DNA of 64,000 nucleotides from Vibrio zhugei (GCF_003716875.1 NZ_CP033078.1:868001-932000), one strand, 5' to 3'; positions 47,458 to 57,505 are shown, counted from the stretch's first letter. Notes: generated from the sequence alone by a model not told the origin. Program-made: numbers and translations.

Positions 47458-47598
47458 CTGACATAAAAGTTAAGGCAATACCGTCATAATAATGTATTCA
47501 GCCTGCTGATACGTTAAGTTATTAAGGACATGTCGCTCCCTTCAAAGCTATATAGACATCCACTGTTTATGTTAGTATGTAGAAAATTCCCTTTAAAT

Positions 47599-48228
47599 AT
47601 GACCATGCTAACTGTCCAAGACCTTACGGTTTATCGTTCTGATAAACAATTATTCAATCAGCTTACCTTCGAGTTGCGTCCCGGTGACATTGTACAAATC
47701 TCTGGCCGTAATGGCGCAGGGAAAACCACGTTACTCAGAACGATTGCTGGATTAAATCCGGCCGACAGTGGTTATGTGTCTTGGCAAGGTCAGTCGTTAA
47801 ATCACTGCCGTGATAGCTATTATCGAGATATGATATTTTTAGGCCATGTGATAGGGCTAAAGCGTGAGTTGAGTGCGATTGAGAACTTGACGTTTTATCA
47901 GACGATGCAAAACATGGGCACGGATATCGAGGCGGTTTTTGCAGCGCTGGCGAAAGTCGGTTTAGCTGGACGCGAAGATTTACCGATTGGACAGTTATCT
48001 GCGGGGCAGCAGCGCCGAGTGGCGCTGGCTCGTCTCTGGCTGAGTCAACAAACGCTGTGGGTTCTTGATGAACCCTTTACTTCTATTGATAAACAAGGCA
48101 TTCGTGTGCTTGAAGCATTATTTGAACATCATGCTAAGCAAGGTGGCATGATCGTATTAACCAGTCATCAAGATGCATTATTGGCTCATACCCAGCTCAA
48201 GCACATTCGTTTAGGTGACGTATCATGA
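47599..48228 (+). CDS. ccmA: Haem export ABC transporter ATPase CcmA
   Basis: ATPase of the CcmAB complex in system I cytochrome c maturation; it powers release of holo-CcmE. The product has 209 residues. Walker A GRNGAGKTT (36-44), signature LSAGQQRRVALARL and Walker B LWVLDEPF are intact. The frame is open from ATG 47530, but the family starts at MTMLTVQDLT, so I place the start at 47599 (47605 also possible); the ribosome site is poor in both cases. First gene of the nine-gene ccm operon. Confidence 0.93.
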   Translation: MTMLTVQDLTVYRSDKQLFNQLTFELRPGDIVQISGRNGAGKTTLLRTIAGLNPADSGYVSWQGQSLNHCRDSYYRDMIFLGHVIGLKRELSAIENLTFYQTMQNMGTDIEAVFAALAKVGLAGREDLPIGQLSAGQQRRVALARLWLSQQTLWVLDEPFTSIDKQGIRVLEALFEHHAKQGGMIVLTSHQDALLAHTQLKHIRLGDVS

Positions 48229-48893
48229 TGGCGATGTGCATCGCGGTGATTCGCCGCGAATTGATGGTGGCTTTTCGTCGCAAAACGGACATTTTTAATC
48301 CACTGTGGTTTTTTATCTTGGTCATCACGTTATTTCCATTAAGTGTTGGGCCAGATCATCATTTACTGTCCCGAATCGCCCCCGGCATCATTTGGGTAGC
48401 GGCATTGTTGTCAGCATTGTTGTCTTTAGAGCGGATGTATAAAGATGACTTACAAGATGGCGCTTTAGAACAACTGATGCTCATGCCATTACCATTGCCC
48501 GTGAGTGTATTTGCTAAGATTGTTGCGCATTGGTTACTGACGGGGGTGCCTTTATTGGTGATAAGCCCTGTATTGGCGATTTTATTGTCGTTGGATTTTA
48601 ATACTTGGTTGGCGATGGCTGCAACGTTGTGTCTGGGAACTCCTGTTCTGAGTTTTATTGGCGCCATCGGGGTCGCATTGACCGTTGGGCTTAACAAAGG
48701 GGGAGTACTATTGAGCTTGTTAGTTTTGCCTTTGTATATCCCTGTTTTAATTTTCGCCACCTCGGCAATGGACGTGGCCGCCATGGGCGGTCAATATTCG
48801 GGGCAATTGGCCATCTTAGCGGCAATGGCCATCTTAACCATGGTGTTTGCGCCACTGGCGATCAGTGCCGCGTTACGAGTCAGTGTGCGTTGA
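48225..48893 (+). CDS. ccmB: Haem exporter membrane protein CcmB
   Basis: Membrane part of the CcmAB transporter. The product has 222 residues with six predicted transmembrane helices and the family blocks VIRRELMVAFRRKTDIFNPL, RMYKDDLQDGALEQL and FIGAIGVALTVGL. The ATG overlaps the ccmA stop by 4 bases. ccmC follows after 65 bases, the longest gap within the operon. Confidence 0.95.
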   Translation: MMAMCIAVIRRELMVAFRRKTDIFNPLWFFILVITLFPLSVGPDHHLLSRIAPGIIWVAALLSALLSLERMYKDDLQDGALEQLMLMPLPLPVSVFAKIVAHWLLTGVPLLVISPVLAILLSLDFNTWLAMAATLCLGTPVLSFIGAIGVALTVGLNKGGVLLSLLVLPLYIPVLIFATSAMDVAAMGGQYSGQLAILAAMAILTMVFAPLAISAALRVSVR

Positions 48894-48958
48894 TTGTTTC
48901 ACCAATCACATCGCATCAATAATAATAATTGTTAAATTTTGGAGCAGGGAGAACAGCA

Positions 48959-49702
48959 ATGTGGAAATGGCTTCATCCGTATGCCAAACCAGAGCGGGCC
49001 TACGAACTGTCTGGTAAATTCATTCCTTGGATGATGTTAGCAGCGATGCTGAGTCTCGTGGTCGGTATTGTGTGGGGGCTGGCGTTCGCACCAGCGGATT
49101 ATCAGCAAGGCAACAGTTTTCGGATCATCTATATCCACGTTCCCGCAGCGATTTGGTCGATGGGCATTTATGTCGCGATGGCGGTATGTGCATTAGTGAG
49201 TATTGTATGGCAGCAACGTCTCGCCAGCGTGATGATGCGCGCGATGGCTCCAATTGGTGCGGTATATACTTTTATTGCCTTGGTTACAGGCTCTATTTGG
49301 GGGAAACCCATGTGGGGCACGTGGTGGGTTTGGGATGCCCGCTTAACGTCTGAGCTTATTTTGTTGTTTCTCTATCTTGGTGTGATTGCCTTATATCAAT
49401 CTTTTGATGATCATAAGTCGGGGGTTGATGCCGCAGGCATATTAGCCCTAGTCGGCGTGGTGAATATCCCAATCATTCATTATTCGGTTAACTGGTGGAA
49501 TACCCTGCATCAGGGACAAACGATCAGTAAATTCGGTAAGCCTTCTATTGCCCCCGATATGCTCTGGCCTCTGCTGATCAATATATTGGCCTTTGCATTA
49601 TTGTTTTCTGCGTTAGCGTTGATACGTTTTCGTAATGAGTTGCTGTTTATTGAGCGACACCGGAAATGGGTGAAATCCATCGCCTCATCAAAAGGAGCAT
49701 AA
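48959..49702 (+). CDS. ccmC: Haem transfer protein CcmC
   Basis: Loads haem onto CcmE at the periplasmic face. The product has 247 residues and six transmembrane helices. The tryptophan-rich WWD domain is GTWWVWDARLTSEL (about 119-132), with two conserved His in HVPAAIWSMG (about 60) and IIHYSVNWWNTLHQ (about 180). ATG 48959 with GGAG upstream gives MWKWLHPYAKPERAYE, matching homologues; an in-frame ATG at 48929 is not supported. Confidence 0.96.
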   Translation: MWKWLHPYAKPERAYELSGKFIPWMMLAAMLSLVVGIVWGLAFAPADYQQGNSFRIIYIHVPAAIWSMGIYVAMAVCALVSIVWQQRLASVMMRAMAPIGAVYTFIALVTGSIWGKPMWGTWWVWDARLTSELILLFLYLGVIALYQSFDDHKSGVDAAGILALVGVVNIPIIHYSVNWWNTLHQGQTISKFGKPSIAPDMLWPLLINILAFALLFSALALIRFRNELLFIERHRKWVKSIASSKGA

Positions 49703-49704
49703 GT

Positions 49705-49911
49705 GTGTTTTTTAATTCTTTGCATGATTTTTTCATGATGGGGGGATACGCCGCCTATGTCTGGAGTGCGTTTGGCATTACTTTCGTGAGTTTAGCCATA
49801 TTAATCCTACTTAGTGTGACTCGTCACACTCGTATCTTAAATGATGTGCGTCAACAGCAAGCTCGTGAAGCTCGCATTGAACGTGCCAAAGCGATGGAGA
49901 ATACATTGTGA
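49705..49911 (+). CDS. ccmD: Haem exporter protein CcmD
   Basis: Small membrane protein required to release holo-CcmE from CcmABC. The product has 68 residues from GTG 49705, which has AAGGAG 7 bases upstream just ahead of the ccmC stop. One transmembrane helix (about 16-38) is preceded by the conserved [17 protein letters not shown] and followed by a basic helix ([14 protein letters not shown]). Size and motif match E. coli CcmD (69 residues). It overlaps ccmE by 4 bases. Confidence 0.92.
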   Translation: MFFNSLHDFFMMGGYAAYVWSAFGITFVSLAILILLSVTRHTRILNDVRQQQAREARIERAKAMENTL

Positions 49912-50390
49912 CCCCTCGTCGAAAAAAGCGCTTAGCGGTGGTCAGTGTTATTGTGGTGGCAGTTGCGCTTGCCATTAGTTTGATGATTTACGCGCTGAAT
50001 CAAAATATGAATCTATTTTATACGCCCAGCCAAATCATTTATGGTCGAGATGGTCATATTCCCAAAGTGGGGGATCGTTTACGTGTCGGCGGAGTTGTTG
50101 TCGCTGGTAGTGTGAAACGCAATGCTGATAATTTGTACGTTCGCTTTAAACTCAAAGACATTGGCCCAGATATCACGGTTGAGTATCGCGGTATCTTGCC
50201 GGATTTATTTCGTGAAGGGCAGGGCATAGTGGCTCAAGGTGTTCTTGTTGACGCGCATACAGTCAAAGCGGCGGAAGTGCTTGCTAAGCATGATGAAAAA
50301 TACATGCCCCCTGACGTAGAAGATGCCATGAAAGGGAATGACGCTTTTAATAAAGCACAAGCCGAGAAGCGTAAGGAATCTCAACCATGA
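49908..50390 (+). CDS. ccmE: Periplasmic haem chaperone CcmE
   Basis: Binds haem covalently and hands it to CcmF. The product has 160 residues: membrane anchor about 9-29, then an OB-fold domain. The haem-binding His128 and Tyr132 are in [11 protein letters not shown]. The start is GTG 49908, overlapping the ccmD stop (GTGA). The flexible C-terminal tail is rich in Lys and Glu. Confidence 0.95.
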   Translation: MTPRRKKRLAVVSVIVVAVALAISLMIYALNQNMNLFYTPSQIIYGRDGHIPKVGDRLRVGGVVVAGSVKRNADNLYVRFKLKDIGPDITVEYRGILPDLFREGQGIVAQGVLVDAHTVKAAEVLAKHDEKYMPPDVEDAMKGNDAFNKAQAEKRKESQP

Positions 50391-52339
50391 TCTCAGAGTT
50401 AGGCCATTTTGCATTAATCTTAGCCGCCGTCATGGCTGTGCTATTGAGTGTCTTACCTCTAGTGGGGACTAAAAACCAATCGGCGGCACTCATTAATACC
50501 GCTCGTCCATTAGCCTTAGGCATGGCCGCGTTGATTTCCTTTTCGTTTTTTGCCTTAGCATGGGCATTTTACGTGAATGATTTTACGCTTGCGTATGTGG
50601 CGCAAAACTCCAATAGCCAGCTACCTTGGTACTATCGTCTCACTGCGGTGTGGGGCGCACACGAAGGGTCACTATTGTTGTGGATATGGATTCAAAGCCT
50701 ATGGACGATTGCCGTTGCCATGGGCAGCCGAGCGTTGCCGCAAGACGCGGTAGCACGTGTGCTATCGGTCATGGGGATGATCTGCAGCGGATTTCTCGCC
50801 TTCATTATTTTTACCTCAGATCCGTTTACGCGGACTTTGCCGTATTTCCCCGTGGATGGACATGATCTCAATCCGTTATTGCAAGATCCCGGACTGATTA
50901 TTCATCCACCAATGCTTTATACCGGTTATGTGGGATTCTCTGTGGCCTTTGCATTCGCCATTGCCGCATTGATGACAGGCAAACTCGATACCGTGTGGGC
51001 TCGTTGGTCTCGTCCTTGGACGACCGCAGCATGGATGTTTCTTACGGTCGGTATTGTTCTCGGATCCTGGTGGGCCTATTACGAACTCGGCTGGGGAGGC
51101 TGGTGGTTTTGGGATCCCGTTGAAAATGCATCACTGATGCCGTGGATAGCCGGTACCGCACTCTTGCATTCATTGGCCGTGAGCGAAAAGCGTGGCACGT
51201 TTAAAGCTTGGACGGTGTTGTTAGCCATCATTGCTTTCTCACTTAGCCTTTTGGGTACCTTTCTTGTGCGATCGGGTATTTTAGTGTCCGTGCATTCTTT
51301 TGCCTCGGATCCGAGTCGCGGTACCTTCATTTTAAGCTTATTAGTGATTGCCATTGGTGGCTCGTTGACGTTGTTTGCGTTCAAAGGGCATAAGATTCGT
51401 TCTGCTGGGCAGTTTAATCTGATTTCACGTGAAAGTGCGTTGTTAACCAATAATATCTTGTTGATGGCGGGGTTAAGTACCGTACTACTGGGCACGCTCT
51501 TGCCCCTAGTTCATAAACAACTTGGATTAGGCTCGGTCTCCATTGGTGCGCCTTTCTTTAACTCAATGTTTGCATGGCTGGCCATTCCTTTTGCTCTATT
51601 GCTTGGTGTCAGCCCATTACTGCGTTGGAAGCGTGGGCGTTGGCAAGCATTGATAAAGCCGGTCCTTATCAGTGCGGTGATTGCGGTGATTGGGGCGTAT
51701 GGCGCGGTAGCGATGCTTGGCCAACATTTCAGCACGATGGCCTACATTGGTTGGTTACTGGCGGTGTGGATTATTGTCTTGCACGGTTACGAAGTTTTCT
51801 TAAGAGCGACTCATCGTCACCGTTTTTGGACCGGGCTTAGCAAAGTGCAACGCAGTCATTGGTCGATGTTGATCGCGCACTTTGGTTTGGCTGTCTCAAT
51901 TATTGGTATTGCCATGGCGCAGAATTACAGCGTTGAAAAAGACGTACGTTTAGAGCCCGGACAAACCTTCCAATTACTGGGGTATCAGTTCCGTTTTGAT
52001 GGTCTAAAAGGGTTACGAGGGCCAAATTATGAGGGTTACGAAGGGCAATTTAGCATCAGTCATGAGGGCAAAGTCATCAATACACTTTTTGCTCAGAAAC
52101 GTCGCTATACCGTCTCCAACTCTATGATGACTGAGGCGGCGCTGGATACAGGGTTTACCCGTGATTTATATATCGCTTTAGGGGAACCCATTGAGAATAC
52201 CCAAGCCTGGGCGGTACGAATTTACTACAAACCATTTATTCGTTGGATATGGAGTGGTGGACTGCTGATGGCGTTGGGAGGATTGCTTGTTGTGACAGAC
52301 CGCCGTTATCGTTTTCAGCGTCAAGGAGTGACATCATGA
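50387..52339 (+). CDS. ccmF: Cytochrome c haem lyase subunit CcmF
   Basis: Large membrane subunit of the haem lyase that joins haem to apocytochrome c. The product has 650 residues with about 14-15 transmembrane helices. The WWD domain [19 protein letters not shown] lies near 235-255, and haem-ligating His are in the [11 protein letters not shown] and [11 protein letters not shown] regions. The C-terminal periplasmic loop is near 520-610. Both ends overlap neighbours by 4 bases (ATGA). Confidence 0.97.
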   Translation: MISELGHFALILAAVMAVLLSVLPLVGTKNQSAALINTARPLALGMAALISFSFFALAWAFYVNDFTLAYVAQNSNSQLPWYYRLTAVWGAHEGSLLLWIWIQSLWTIAVAMGSRALPQDAVARVLSVMGMICSGFLAFIIFTSDPFTRTLPYFPVDGHDLNPLLQDPGLIIHPPMLYTGYVGFSVAFAFAIAALMTGKLDTVWARWSRPWTTAAWMFLTVGIVLGSWWAYYELGWGGWWFWDPVENASLMPWIAGTALLHSLAVSEKRGTFKAWTVLLAIIAFSLSLLGTFLVRSGILVSVHSFASDPSRGTFILSLLVIAIGGSLTLFAFKGHKIRSAGQFNLISRESALLTNNILLMAGLSTVLLGTLLPLVHKQLGLGSVSIGAPFFNSMFAWLAIPFALLLGVSPLLRWKRGRWQALIKPVLISAVIAVIGAYGAVAMLGQHFSTMAYIGWLLAVWIIVLHGYEVFLRATHRHRFWTGLSKVQRSHWSMLIAHFGLAVSIIGIAMAQNYSVEKDVRLEPGQTFQLLGYQFRFDGLKGLRGPNYEGYEGQFSISHEGKVINTLFAQKRRYTVSNSMMTEAALDTGFTRDLYIALGEPIENTQAWAVRIYYKPFIRWIWSGGLLMALGGLLVVTDRRYRFQRQGVTS

Positions 52340-52899
52340 AAAAAGCGATTATTTTCTTACCGTTAATCATTTTCTTGGTGCTAGTGGGTATTTTCGCCGG
52401 TCAGCTTTTTGATAACGCTAATGGTGATGAACCGACCAAATTGGAGTCTGTATTAGTGGGGAAATCGGTGCCTGAGTTTACATTGCCCGATCTGTTTGAT
52501 CCGCAAAAACACTATGACCAGCGTTTGTTTACACAACAGCACGCTCCCGTATTACTCAATGTATGGGCGACTTGGTGTCCAACGTGTAAAGCCGAGCATC
52601 AATTTTTGAATACGCTTGCCAACCAAGGTGTGACCATCATTGGATTAAATTATAAGGACGATCGCCAAACCGCTGTTACTTGGCTTGGGGAACACGGTGA
52701 CCCTTATCTGTTGTCTATCTTGGATAAGCATGGGTCTTTGGGGTTGGATTTAGGCGTTTATGGCGCCCCAGAAACCTTTATTCTTGACCGCCATGGTGTC
52801 ATTCGTCATCGTCATGTTGGGGAAGTGAATGCGCAGAACTGGCAAGCGGAATTGAAACCTGTCTATGATAAGTTAGTCGCAATGCAGGAGGAGCAATGA
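52336..52899 (+). CDS. ccmG: Thiol:disulfide interchange protein CcmG (DsbE)
   Basis: Periplasmic thioredoxin-like reductant for apocytochrome c and CcmH. The product has 187 residues: signal anchor about 4-23, then the thioredoxin fold with active site WCPTC (Cys81, Cys84) and GAPETF, the family's cis-Pro region. ATG 52336 with AGGAG upstream overlaps the ccmF stop; the open frame extends upstream but without a start signal. Confidence 0.96.
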   Translation: MKKAIIFLPLIIFLVLVGIFAGQLFDNANGDEPTKLESVLVGKSVPEFTLPDLFDPQKHYDQRLFTQQHAPVLLNVWATWCPTCKAEHQFLNTLANQGVTIIGLNYKDDRQTAVTWLGEHGDPYLLSILDKHGSLGLDLGVYGAPETFILDRHGVIRHRHVGEVNAQNWQAELKPVYDKLVAMQEEQ

Positions 52900-53378
52900 A
52901 AGCGTATTTTCTCTTAGCATGGCTACTGACTTTGTTCAGTTTATCAGCGAGTGCTGCGATCGATGTGTATCAATTTGACTCTCCAGCCCATGAAAAACAA
53001 TTTCAAGAATTGAGTCATACCTTACGTTGTCCTAAATGCCAAAATAACTCCATTGCCGATTCCAATGCAGCACTTGCCAAGGACTTGCGGTATAAAGTTT
53101 ATGCAATGACGAAAGCGGGCAAATCGAAGCAAGAGATCGTCAATTACATGGTCGCACGTTATGGTGAGTTTATTACCTATAATCCGCCAGTGACAACAGG
53201 CACGATCATGTTGTGGGGTGGGCCGATTCTCGTCGTGTTTTGTGGCGTGATATTTTTAGTGGTGCGGGCTCGTCGTAGTCCGCAAGCAGATTCACCGGAG
53301 TTCAATGATGAGGCTCATCAAGCCTACGTGGATACATTGATCCGTAATGCAGAAAATGACAAGGAGCTTAATAAATGA
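52896..53378 (+). CDS. ccmH: Cytochrome c maturation protein CcmH
   Basis: Membrane-anchored thiol oxidoreductase that acts on apocytochrome c with CcmG. The product has 160 residues: signal peptide about 1-20 (cleavage near SASA-AID), the motif LRCPKCQ with Cys45 and Cys48, a three-helix bundle, and a C-terminal transmembrane helix near 104-124. It is the short form; E. coli has CcmH fused to the CcmI part encoded next here. Overlaps by 4 bases on both sides. Confidence 0.95.
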   Translation: MKAYFLLAWLLTLFSLSASAAIDVYQFDSPAHEKQFQELSHTLRCPKCQNNSIADSNAALAKDLRYKVYAMTKAGKSKQEIVNYMVARYGEFITYNPPVTTGTIMLWGGPILVVFCGVIFLVVRARRSPQADSPEFNDEAHQAYVDTLIRNAENDKELNK

Positions 53379-54592
53379 TTGGCTTTTGGCTCTTTAGTAT
53401 ATTGATGATCGCGATAGCATTTGCTTGCGTCGCTTACCCATTTTTTCGAAAAACACGCAACGATGATCCTGAGCAGCGCGCTAAATTAAATGCGGAATTT
53501 TATCACCATCGCTTACATGAAATCGCAGCCGAAGAAGACGAAGGCGTCATTGATGACCGTGATGTGTTGGTAGAAGAATTAAAAAGCAGCTTGGCCCATG
53601 ATGTGACGCCGCTTGATGCCACACACCGAGACGGCACAGCCCGTTCTTGGCCAGTTAAGCGCCTATTGTTCGCTGTGCTTATCGTAATGGTTGGCGCTAG
53701 TTATAGTATTTATGCGTATGTAGGGAGTTACCCCCAACTCGCCCATTGGCAGTCAATAAACGCCAATATAGAACAAATCCCTGCACAACTGAGAGCCGCG
53801 CAAGGTCAGGTTAGTCAAGAAAAGATGCAAGATTTGATTTTAGGGTTACGTACCAAGCTTTACCATCACCCCGAGCAAGCTCAGGGATGGAATTTACTCG
53901 GGCATGTGGCGGTTTCCGGTCAAGATAGTCGTACCGCGCTAGGGGCGTTAGAAAAAGCGTATCAATTACAGCCCGATAATATCCGCTATGAGCTTGATTA
54001 CGCTCAAGTATTAATTTTAAGCTCCGATAAGGCTGCACAAGCTAAAGGTCGTCTCTTGTTACAGCAGAGCATTGAGCAAGATAAAGGTGATCTAAGGATG
54101 TATTCTTTATTAGCGTACGATGCCTATCAACACCAGCATTATACGACGGCCATTAAGTACTGGAAGCAGATGCAACAATCTCTTGCCTCAGATGATCCTC
54201 GTTATGCTAGTATTGCACAGAATATCGACAATGCGACTGTCCGCATGGATAACGACTTATCGGTCAGTGTTCCTGTTAACATTGATTTTCCTTCGTCCTT
54301 GTCTTTTCCTGAAGGCGCAGCGCTGATTGTTTCGGTGCTGTCTGATGATGGAAATCCAATGCCTGTTGCGGCTGCAAAATATACGAAACAACCGTTCCCA
54401 CACCATGTGGTCTTAACGGATAATAATAATTTGGTACCGCAACGTCGTTTATCTCAGCAGAAACATGTCATTGTTAAAGTGCGCATTGATTTGGATGGGG
54501 ATGTGTCAACCAATTCGGGGAACTGGATTGGACAAAGCCAGCCATTATCAATGGGAGATGCCGTCGATATTGCGTTAACAAAACAGAAATAA
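53375..54592 (+). CDS. ccmI: Cytochrome c biogenesis protein CcmI
   Basis: Membrane TPR protein that presents apocytochrome c to the haem lyase. The product has 405 residues: transmembrane helices about 2-20 and 95-115, with a cytoplasmic loop between that includes FYHHRLHEIAAEEDEGVID. TPR repeats follow at about 145-280 (GWNLLGHVAVSGQDSRTALG and similar), then a C-terminal beta-rich domain. It overlaps the ccmH stop and ends the operon. No clear terminator is seen before mlaA. Confidence 0.92.
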   Translation: MIGFWLFSILMIAIAFACVAYPFFRKTRNDDPEQRAKLNAEFYHHRLHEIAAEEDEGVIDDRDVLVEELKSSLAHDVTPLDATHRDGTARSWPVKRLLFAVLIVMVGASYSIYAYVGSYPQLAHWQSINANIEQIPAQLRAAQGQVSQEKMQDLILGLRTKLYHHPEQAQGWNLLGHVAVSGQDSRTALGALEKAYQLQPDNIRYELDYAQVLILSSDKAAQAKGRLLLQQSIEQDKGDLRMYSLLAYDAYQHQHYTTAIKYWKQMQQSLASDDPRYASIAQNIDNATVRMDNDLSVSVPVNIDFPSSLSFPEGAALIVSVLSDDGNPMPVAAAKYTKQPFPHHVVLTDNNNLVPQRRLSQQKHVIVKVRIDLDGDVSTNSGNWIGQSQPLSMGDAVDIALTKQK

Positions 54593-54652
54593 TAGTCATC
54601 GTCAGTTGTCTTAACTTAATAGGCAAAATAAGCCTATAAAAACGGAAAAATT

Positions 54653-55408
54653 ATGATTAATCGCTTCATTCATATCGCTTTCTTCGGCGTGTTATTGGCG
54701 TTAGCCGGATGCAGTTCGACACCGAATAATGAGAGCGCCGATTCTCACAGTAACATCAGTGATCCTTTGGAAGGCTTTAACCGAACGATGTGGGATTTTA
54801 ATTACAACTATTTGGATCCCTACGTTTTGCGCCCAACGTCGGTTGCCTATGTTGATTATGTGCCTAAGCCTATTCGCAGTAATATTTCGAATTTCTTTGG
54901 TAACCTCGATGAACCATCGAGTATGATCAATAACATCATCATGGGAAATGGTAAGCAGGCACTCAATCACTTTAACCGTTTTTGGATCAATACGACTTTT
55001 GGTGTGTTAGGCTTATTTGATGTGGCGTCTGCTGCGGGGATTGAAAAAGAAAGTGACCGCCAATTTGGCGACGCGATTGGTCATTACGGTGTGGGTAAAG
55101 GCCCTTATGTGATGCTGCCAGGGGCAGGGCCTTATGCGTTAAGAGATTCTACCGATGTCGTCGATTCCTCTTATTTTCCGCTGTCCTACATCAACATCTG
55201 GACCTCATTAGGGAAGTTTGTCTTTCAAGGGCTGGAAAGTCGCGCGTCATTGATTTCGCAAGAGCCTATGCTGGAAGACTCACCTGATCCTTACTTATTT
55301 ACTCGTGATGCTTATATGCAGCACTTGGATTTCAAAGCGCAAGTGACCAAGGATGACTACAATGCGGCTGAAGAAGCCAAAATGGACGATTATCTTGAAC
55401 GATACTAA
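54653..55408 (+). CDS. mlaA: Outer-membrane lipid asymmetry lipoprotein MlaA (VacJ)
   Basis: Removes misplaced phospholipids from the outer leaflet of the outer membrane for return by the Mla system. The product has 251 residues. The lipoprotein signal ends in LALAGC with lipidated Cys20. Family blocks are DPLEGFNRTMWDFNYNYLD, NFFGNLDEPSSMINN, GKQALNHFNRFWINTTFGV and GPYVMLPGAGPYALRDS. The rest of the mla genes are not nearby. It converges on the SDR-like gene with a 12-base gap and no visible terminator. Confidence 0.96.
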   Translation: MINRFIHIAFFGVLLALAGCSSTPNNESADSHSNISDPLEGFNRTMWDFNYNYLDPYVLRPTSVAYVDYVPKPIRSNISNFFGNLDEPSSMINNIIMGNGKQALNHFNRFWINTTFGVLGLFDVASAAGIEKESDRQFGDAIGHYGVGKGPYVMLPGAGPYALRDSTDVVDSSYFPLSYINIWTSLGKFVFQGLESRASLISQEPMLEDSPDPYLFTRDAYMQHLDFKAQVTKDDYNAAEEAKMDDYLERY

Positions 55409-55420
55409 GCGCGTAGTGGT

Positions 55421-56083
55421 TTAAGTCGTCACGACTCGCCCGCTAAAATAATCATTCGCCACAATGTATTCGGTGTGGCGAGTGAGTTCTGCATAGTCAT
55501 GGTGTTGACCGTGTTTGCTTTGACTGTGCGGAATTACCCCGCCAACCCGAATTTGATAGGGCAGTAACTCTTTTGCCCAGCTTTGAGTAAAGCCCATCAA
55601 CATGGCATTGGTACTTTCCATGGCATGCTCATCATTCACTCGATTAAATGATACCGTATTAATAATCACGCCTGGGTGACTGGATTGGCGCATTCGCTGC
55701 GCACAGCGCTGTCCAAAAACAAAAAAGTTGTTTGTCATTCGCCCCCACTGGGTCAAGCAGGCATTAATGTGCTCTGAAGCGAGCAGCAGAGAAGGCGGCG
55801 CGCTGTTGGGCCAGTGATTGATTAGGATATCCGGAGCTTGTTGATAGGTCTGCTCGATATATTCTAATAAGGCATCGACATCATCGGTTGGGGTGGTCGA
55901 AAGCGTATATGAGATTGTCGATGCTTTGAGAGCATTGCATAGGGTATGCGTCTCTTCAAGTAAATGAGGTTGGTGATCACAAAGCACCAACTTTGCTCCT
56001 AGCTCCGCGTAATGCTGACTTAACATTCGTCCCATCGCCGAACCTGCTGAGGTTATCAGTACCACAGCCCCTTGTATTTTCAT
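55421..56083 (-). CDS. SDR-family protein lacking the catalytic Tyr and Lys
   Basis: Rossmann-fold protein of the short-chain dehydrogenase type, 220 residues. The cofactor loop is altered (TSAGSAMG at 11-18 instead of TGxxxGIG). Asp36 at the end of strand 2 would favour NAD. The NNAG motif reads NHWPNS and Ser145 is kept (INTVSFN). Where YxxxK is expected, in front of GFTQSWAKELL, the residues are Met155 and Asn159, so classical SDR catalysis seems impossible. Start 56083 has AAGG 9 bases upstream; ATG 56092 is less likely. It may be a regulatory or structural relative. Vibrios have a homologue at this place. Confidence 0.82.
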   Translation of the reverse strand: MKIQGAVVLITSAGSAMGRMLSQHYAELGAKLVLCDHQPHLLEETHTLCNALKASTISYTLSTTPTDDVDALLEYIEQTYQQAPDILINHWPNSAPPSLLLASEHINACLTQWGRMTNNFFVFGQRCAQRMRQSSHPGVIINTVSFNRVNDEHAMESTNAMLMGFTQSWAKELLPYQIRVGGVIPHSQSKHGQHHDYAELTRHTEYIVANDYFSGRVVTT

Positions 56084-56258
56084 AAATGGCATCCTTGTCA
56101 GTCACTTGAACGCATACCTGCGTTTGTTGATAGATGTAGCATGCGCAATTACCGACTTCAGCGGTGTGAAATTGGTCAAATAAATTCATTCGTTCATATT
56201 TTAAGGTGTCAAAGTGAGGGGTGGCACAGCTATTTATAACATTAATGAAATTAGGGTC

Positions 56259-56762
56259 TTACACTTGAGCGCGCAGTTGGTCACAGCGCATCGCAGTATT
56301 CAACTGTTGATATAAATCGGCAGGAAGGCTTTTAGTGGGTTCGCGTTCAGCGAGGTGGCGCCGATCATGACCGGATAAATTATGATACACCTCTTCAGGA
56401 AGATTGTGGGTGTCTTCCGGTAAATAGGTGAGTGCATCGGGTCGCAAATAATGGCTCAGCTTGGCACTGGCTAATCCACTGCCGTGAAAGAGAGTCGCTT
56501 GCGCTTCCGCAATGGCATAAGAGCTTTGATCATTGCGCAATGCTTGTGGTGGTTGCAATTGAAAACGTTGACGGAGTAAGTCGTCCGTGGTCACGATATC
56601 GTCAACTTTTTCGACCGGGGTATTGTCTCGGACATCACCGGAAAACATCGCAAGCATCAACGCAAAATCGGCACGACGCCGTTGATGTACAGCATGGTTT
56701 ATCCCATTACCGACGGTCAACTCGTTGATTAAAGCCGCTTTGTCTATAGTGTGTACTTGCAT
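56259..56762 (-). CDS. VC2046/SO_2500 family protein
   Basis: Conserved protein of Vibrio and Shewanella with no known function. The product has 167 residues, soluble, without signal peptide or cysteine-rich motif. It starts MQVHTIDKAALINELTVGNG, with NHAVHQRRRADFALMLAMFS and a His/Pro-containing C-terminal half (LPEDTHNLPEEVYHNLSGHD). GGAG lies 6 bases before the ATG. Position between the SDR-like gene and sodB agrees with V. cholerae. I recognise only the family, not a role. Confidence 0.8.
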   Translation of the reverse strand: MQVHTIDKAALINELTVGNGINHAVHQRRRADFALMLAMFSGDVRDNTPVEKVDDIVTTDDLLRQRFQLQPPQALRNDQSSYAIAEAQATLFHGSGLASAKLSHYLRPDALTYLPEDTHNLPEEVYHNLSGHDRRHLAEREPTKSLPADLYQQLNTAMRCDQLRAQV

Positions 56763-56867
56763 GAGGTTCTCCGTTGCTTACCGATAGTAACGGCTTGATT
56801 ATCAGAAACTTTAGTGGAGAAGCCTTAATTAATCACAAAAGAGGGAGTGAGGGGATGGAGCTGAACA

Positions 56868-56896
56868 TAAAAAAGCCTGCATACGCAGGCTTTTAT
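56868..56896 (-). terminator. Terminator of sodB
   Basis: AAGCCTGC / GCAGGCTT stem with ATA-type loop; on the minus strand a T-run follows. Confidence 0.88.
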
Positions 56897-56920
56897 CATC
56901 GAGACGTTAACGTAACAAAC

Positions 56921-57505
56921 TTATTTTGCTAGGTTTTTAGCAACAAAGTCCCAGTTAACTAGGTTCCAGAATGCTTCCATGTAGTTAGGACGTGCATTAC
57001 GGTAATCGATGTAGTAAGCGTGTTCCCAAACATCAACAGTCAGTAGCGGGGTAACACCGTCGTCAGTGAGAGGGGTCGCCGCGTTTGATGTGTTAACAAT
57101 TTCAACAGAACCGTCAGCTTTTTTCACAAGCCAAGTCCAGCCAGAACCGAAGTTCGCTACTGCATTGTTTGTAAATTGAGTTTTGAATTCTTCGAAAGAA
57201 CCGAATGCTGCGTTAATAGCGTCAGCAACATCGCCCGTTGGTTCGCCACCCGCTTGTGGTGCAAGACAGTTCCAGTAGAACGTGTGGTTCCATACTTGAG
57301 CTGCATTGTTGAATACGCCACCAGTAGAAGTTTTGATGATCTCTTCTAGAGATTTATCTTCAAATTCAGTACCAGGAATTAGACCGTTAAGTTTCACAAC
57401 GTATGTGTTGTGGTGCTTATCGTAGTGGTACTCAAGTGTTTCTTTTGAGATATGTGGTTCTAGCGCATCTTTAGCGAAAGGAAGTGCAGGTAGTTCAAAT
57501 GCCAT
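56921..57505 (-). CDS. sodB: Iron superoxide dismutase
   Basis: Converts superoxide to hydrogen peroxide and oxygen in the cytoplasm. The product has 194 residues. Metal ligands are His27 (YHYDKHH), His74 (VWNHTFYW), Asp158 and His162 ([13 protein letters not shown]). Gln70 and the AAQVWNH context mark the iron form. GGAG lies 9 bases before the ATG. The leader holds a stable hairpin, described separately. In E. coli the iron-stress RNA RyhB represses this gene near its start codon. Confidence 0.97.
   Translation of the reverse strand: MAFELPALPFAKDALEPHISKETLEYHYDKHHNTYVVKLNGLIPGTEFEDKSLEEIIKTSTGGVFNNAAQVWNHTFYWNCLAPQAGGEPTGDVADAINAAFGSFEEFKTQFTNNAVANFGSGWTWLVKKADGSVEIVNTSNAATPLTDDGVTPLLTVDVWEHAYYIDYRNARPNYMEAFWNLVNWDFVAKNLAK

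Noticed and set aside
51079..51495. 138-codon minus-strand frame
   Set aside because: Antisense to ccmF.
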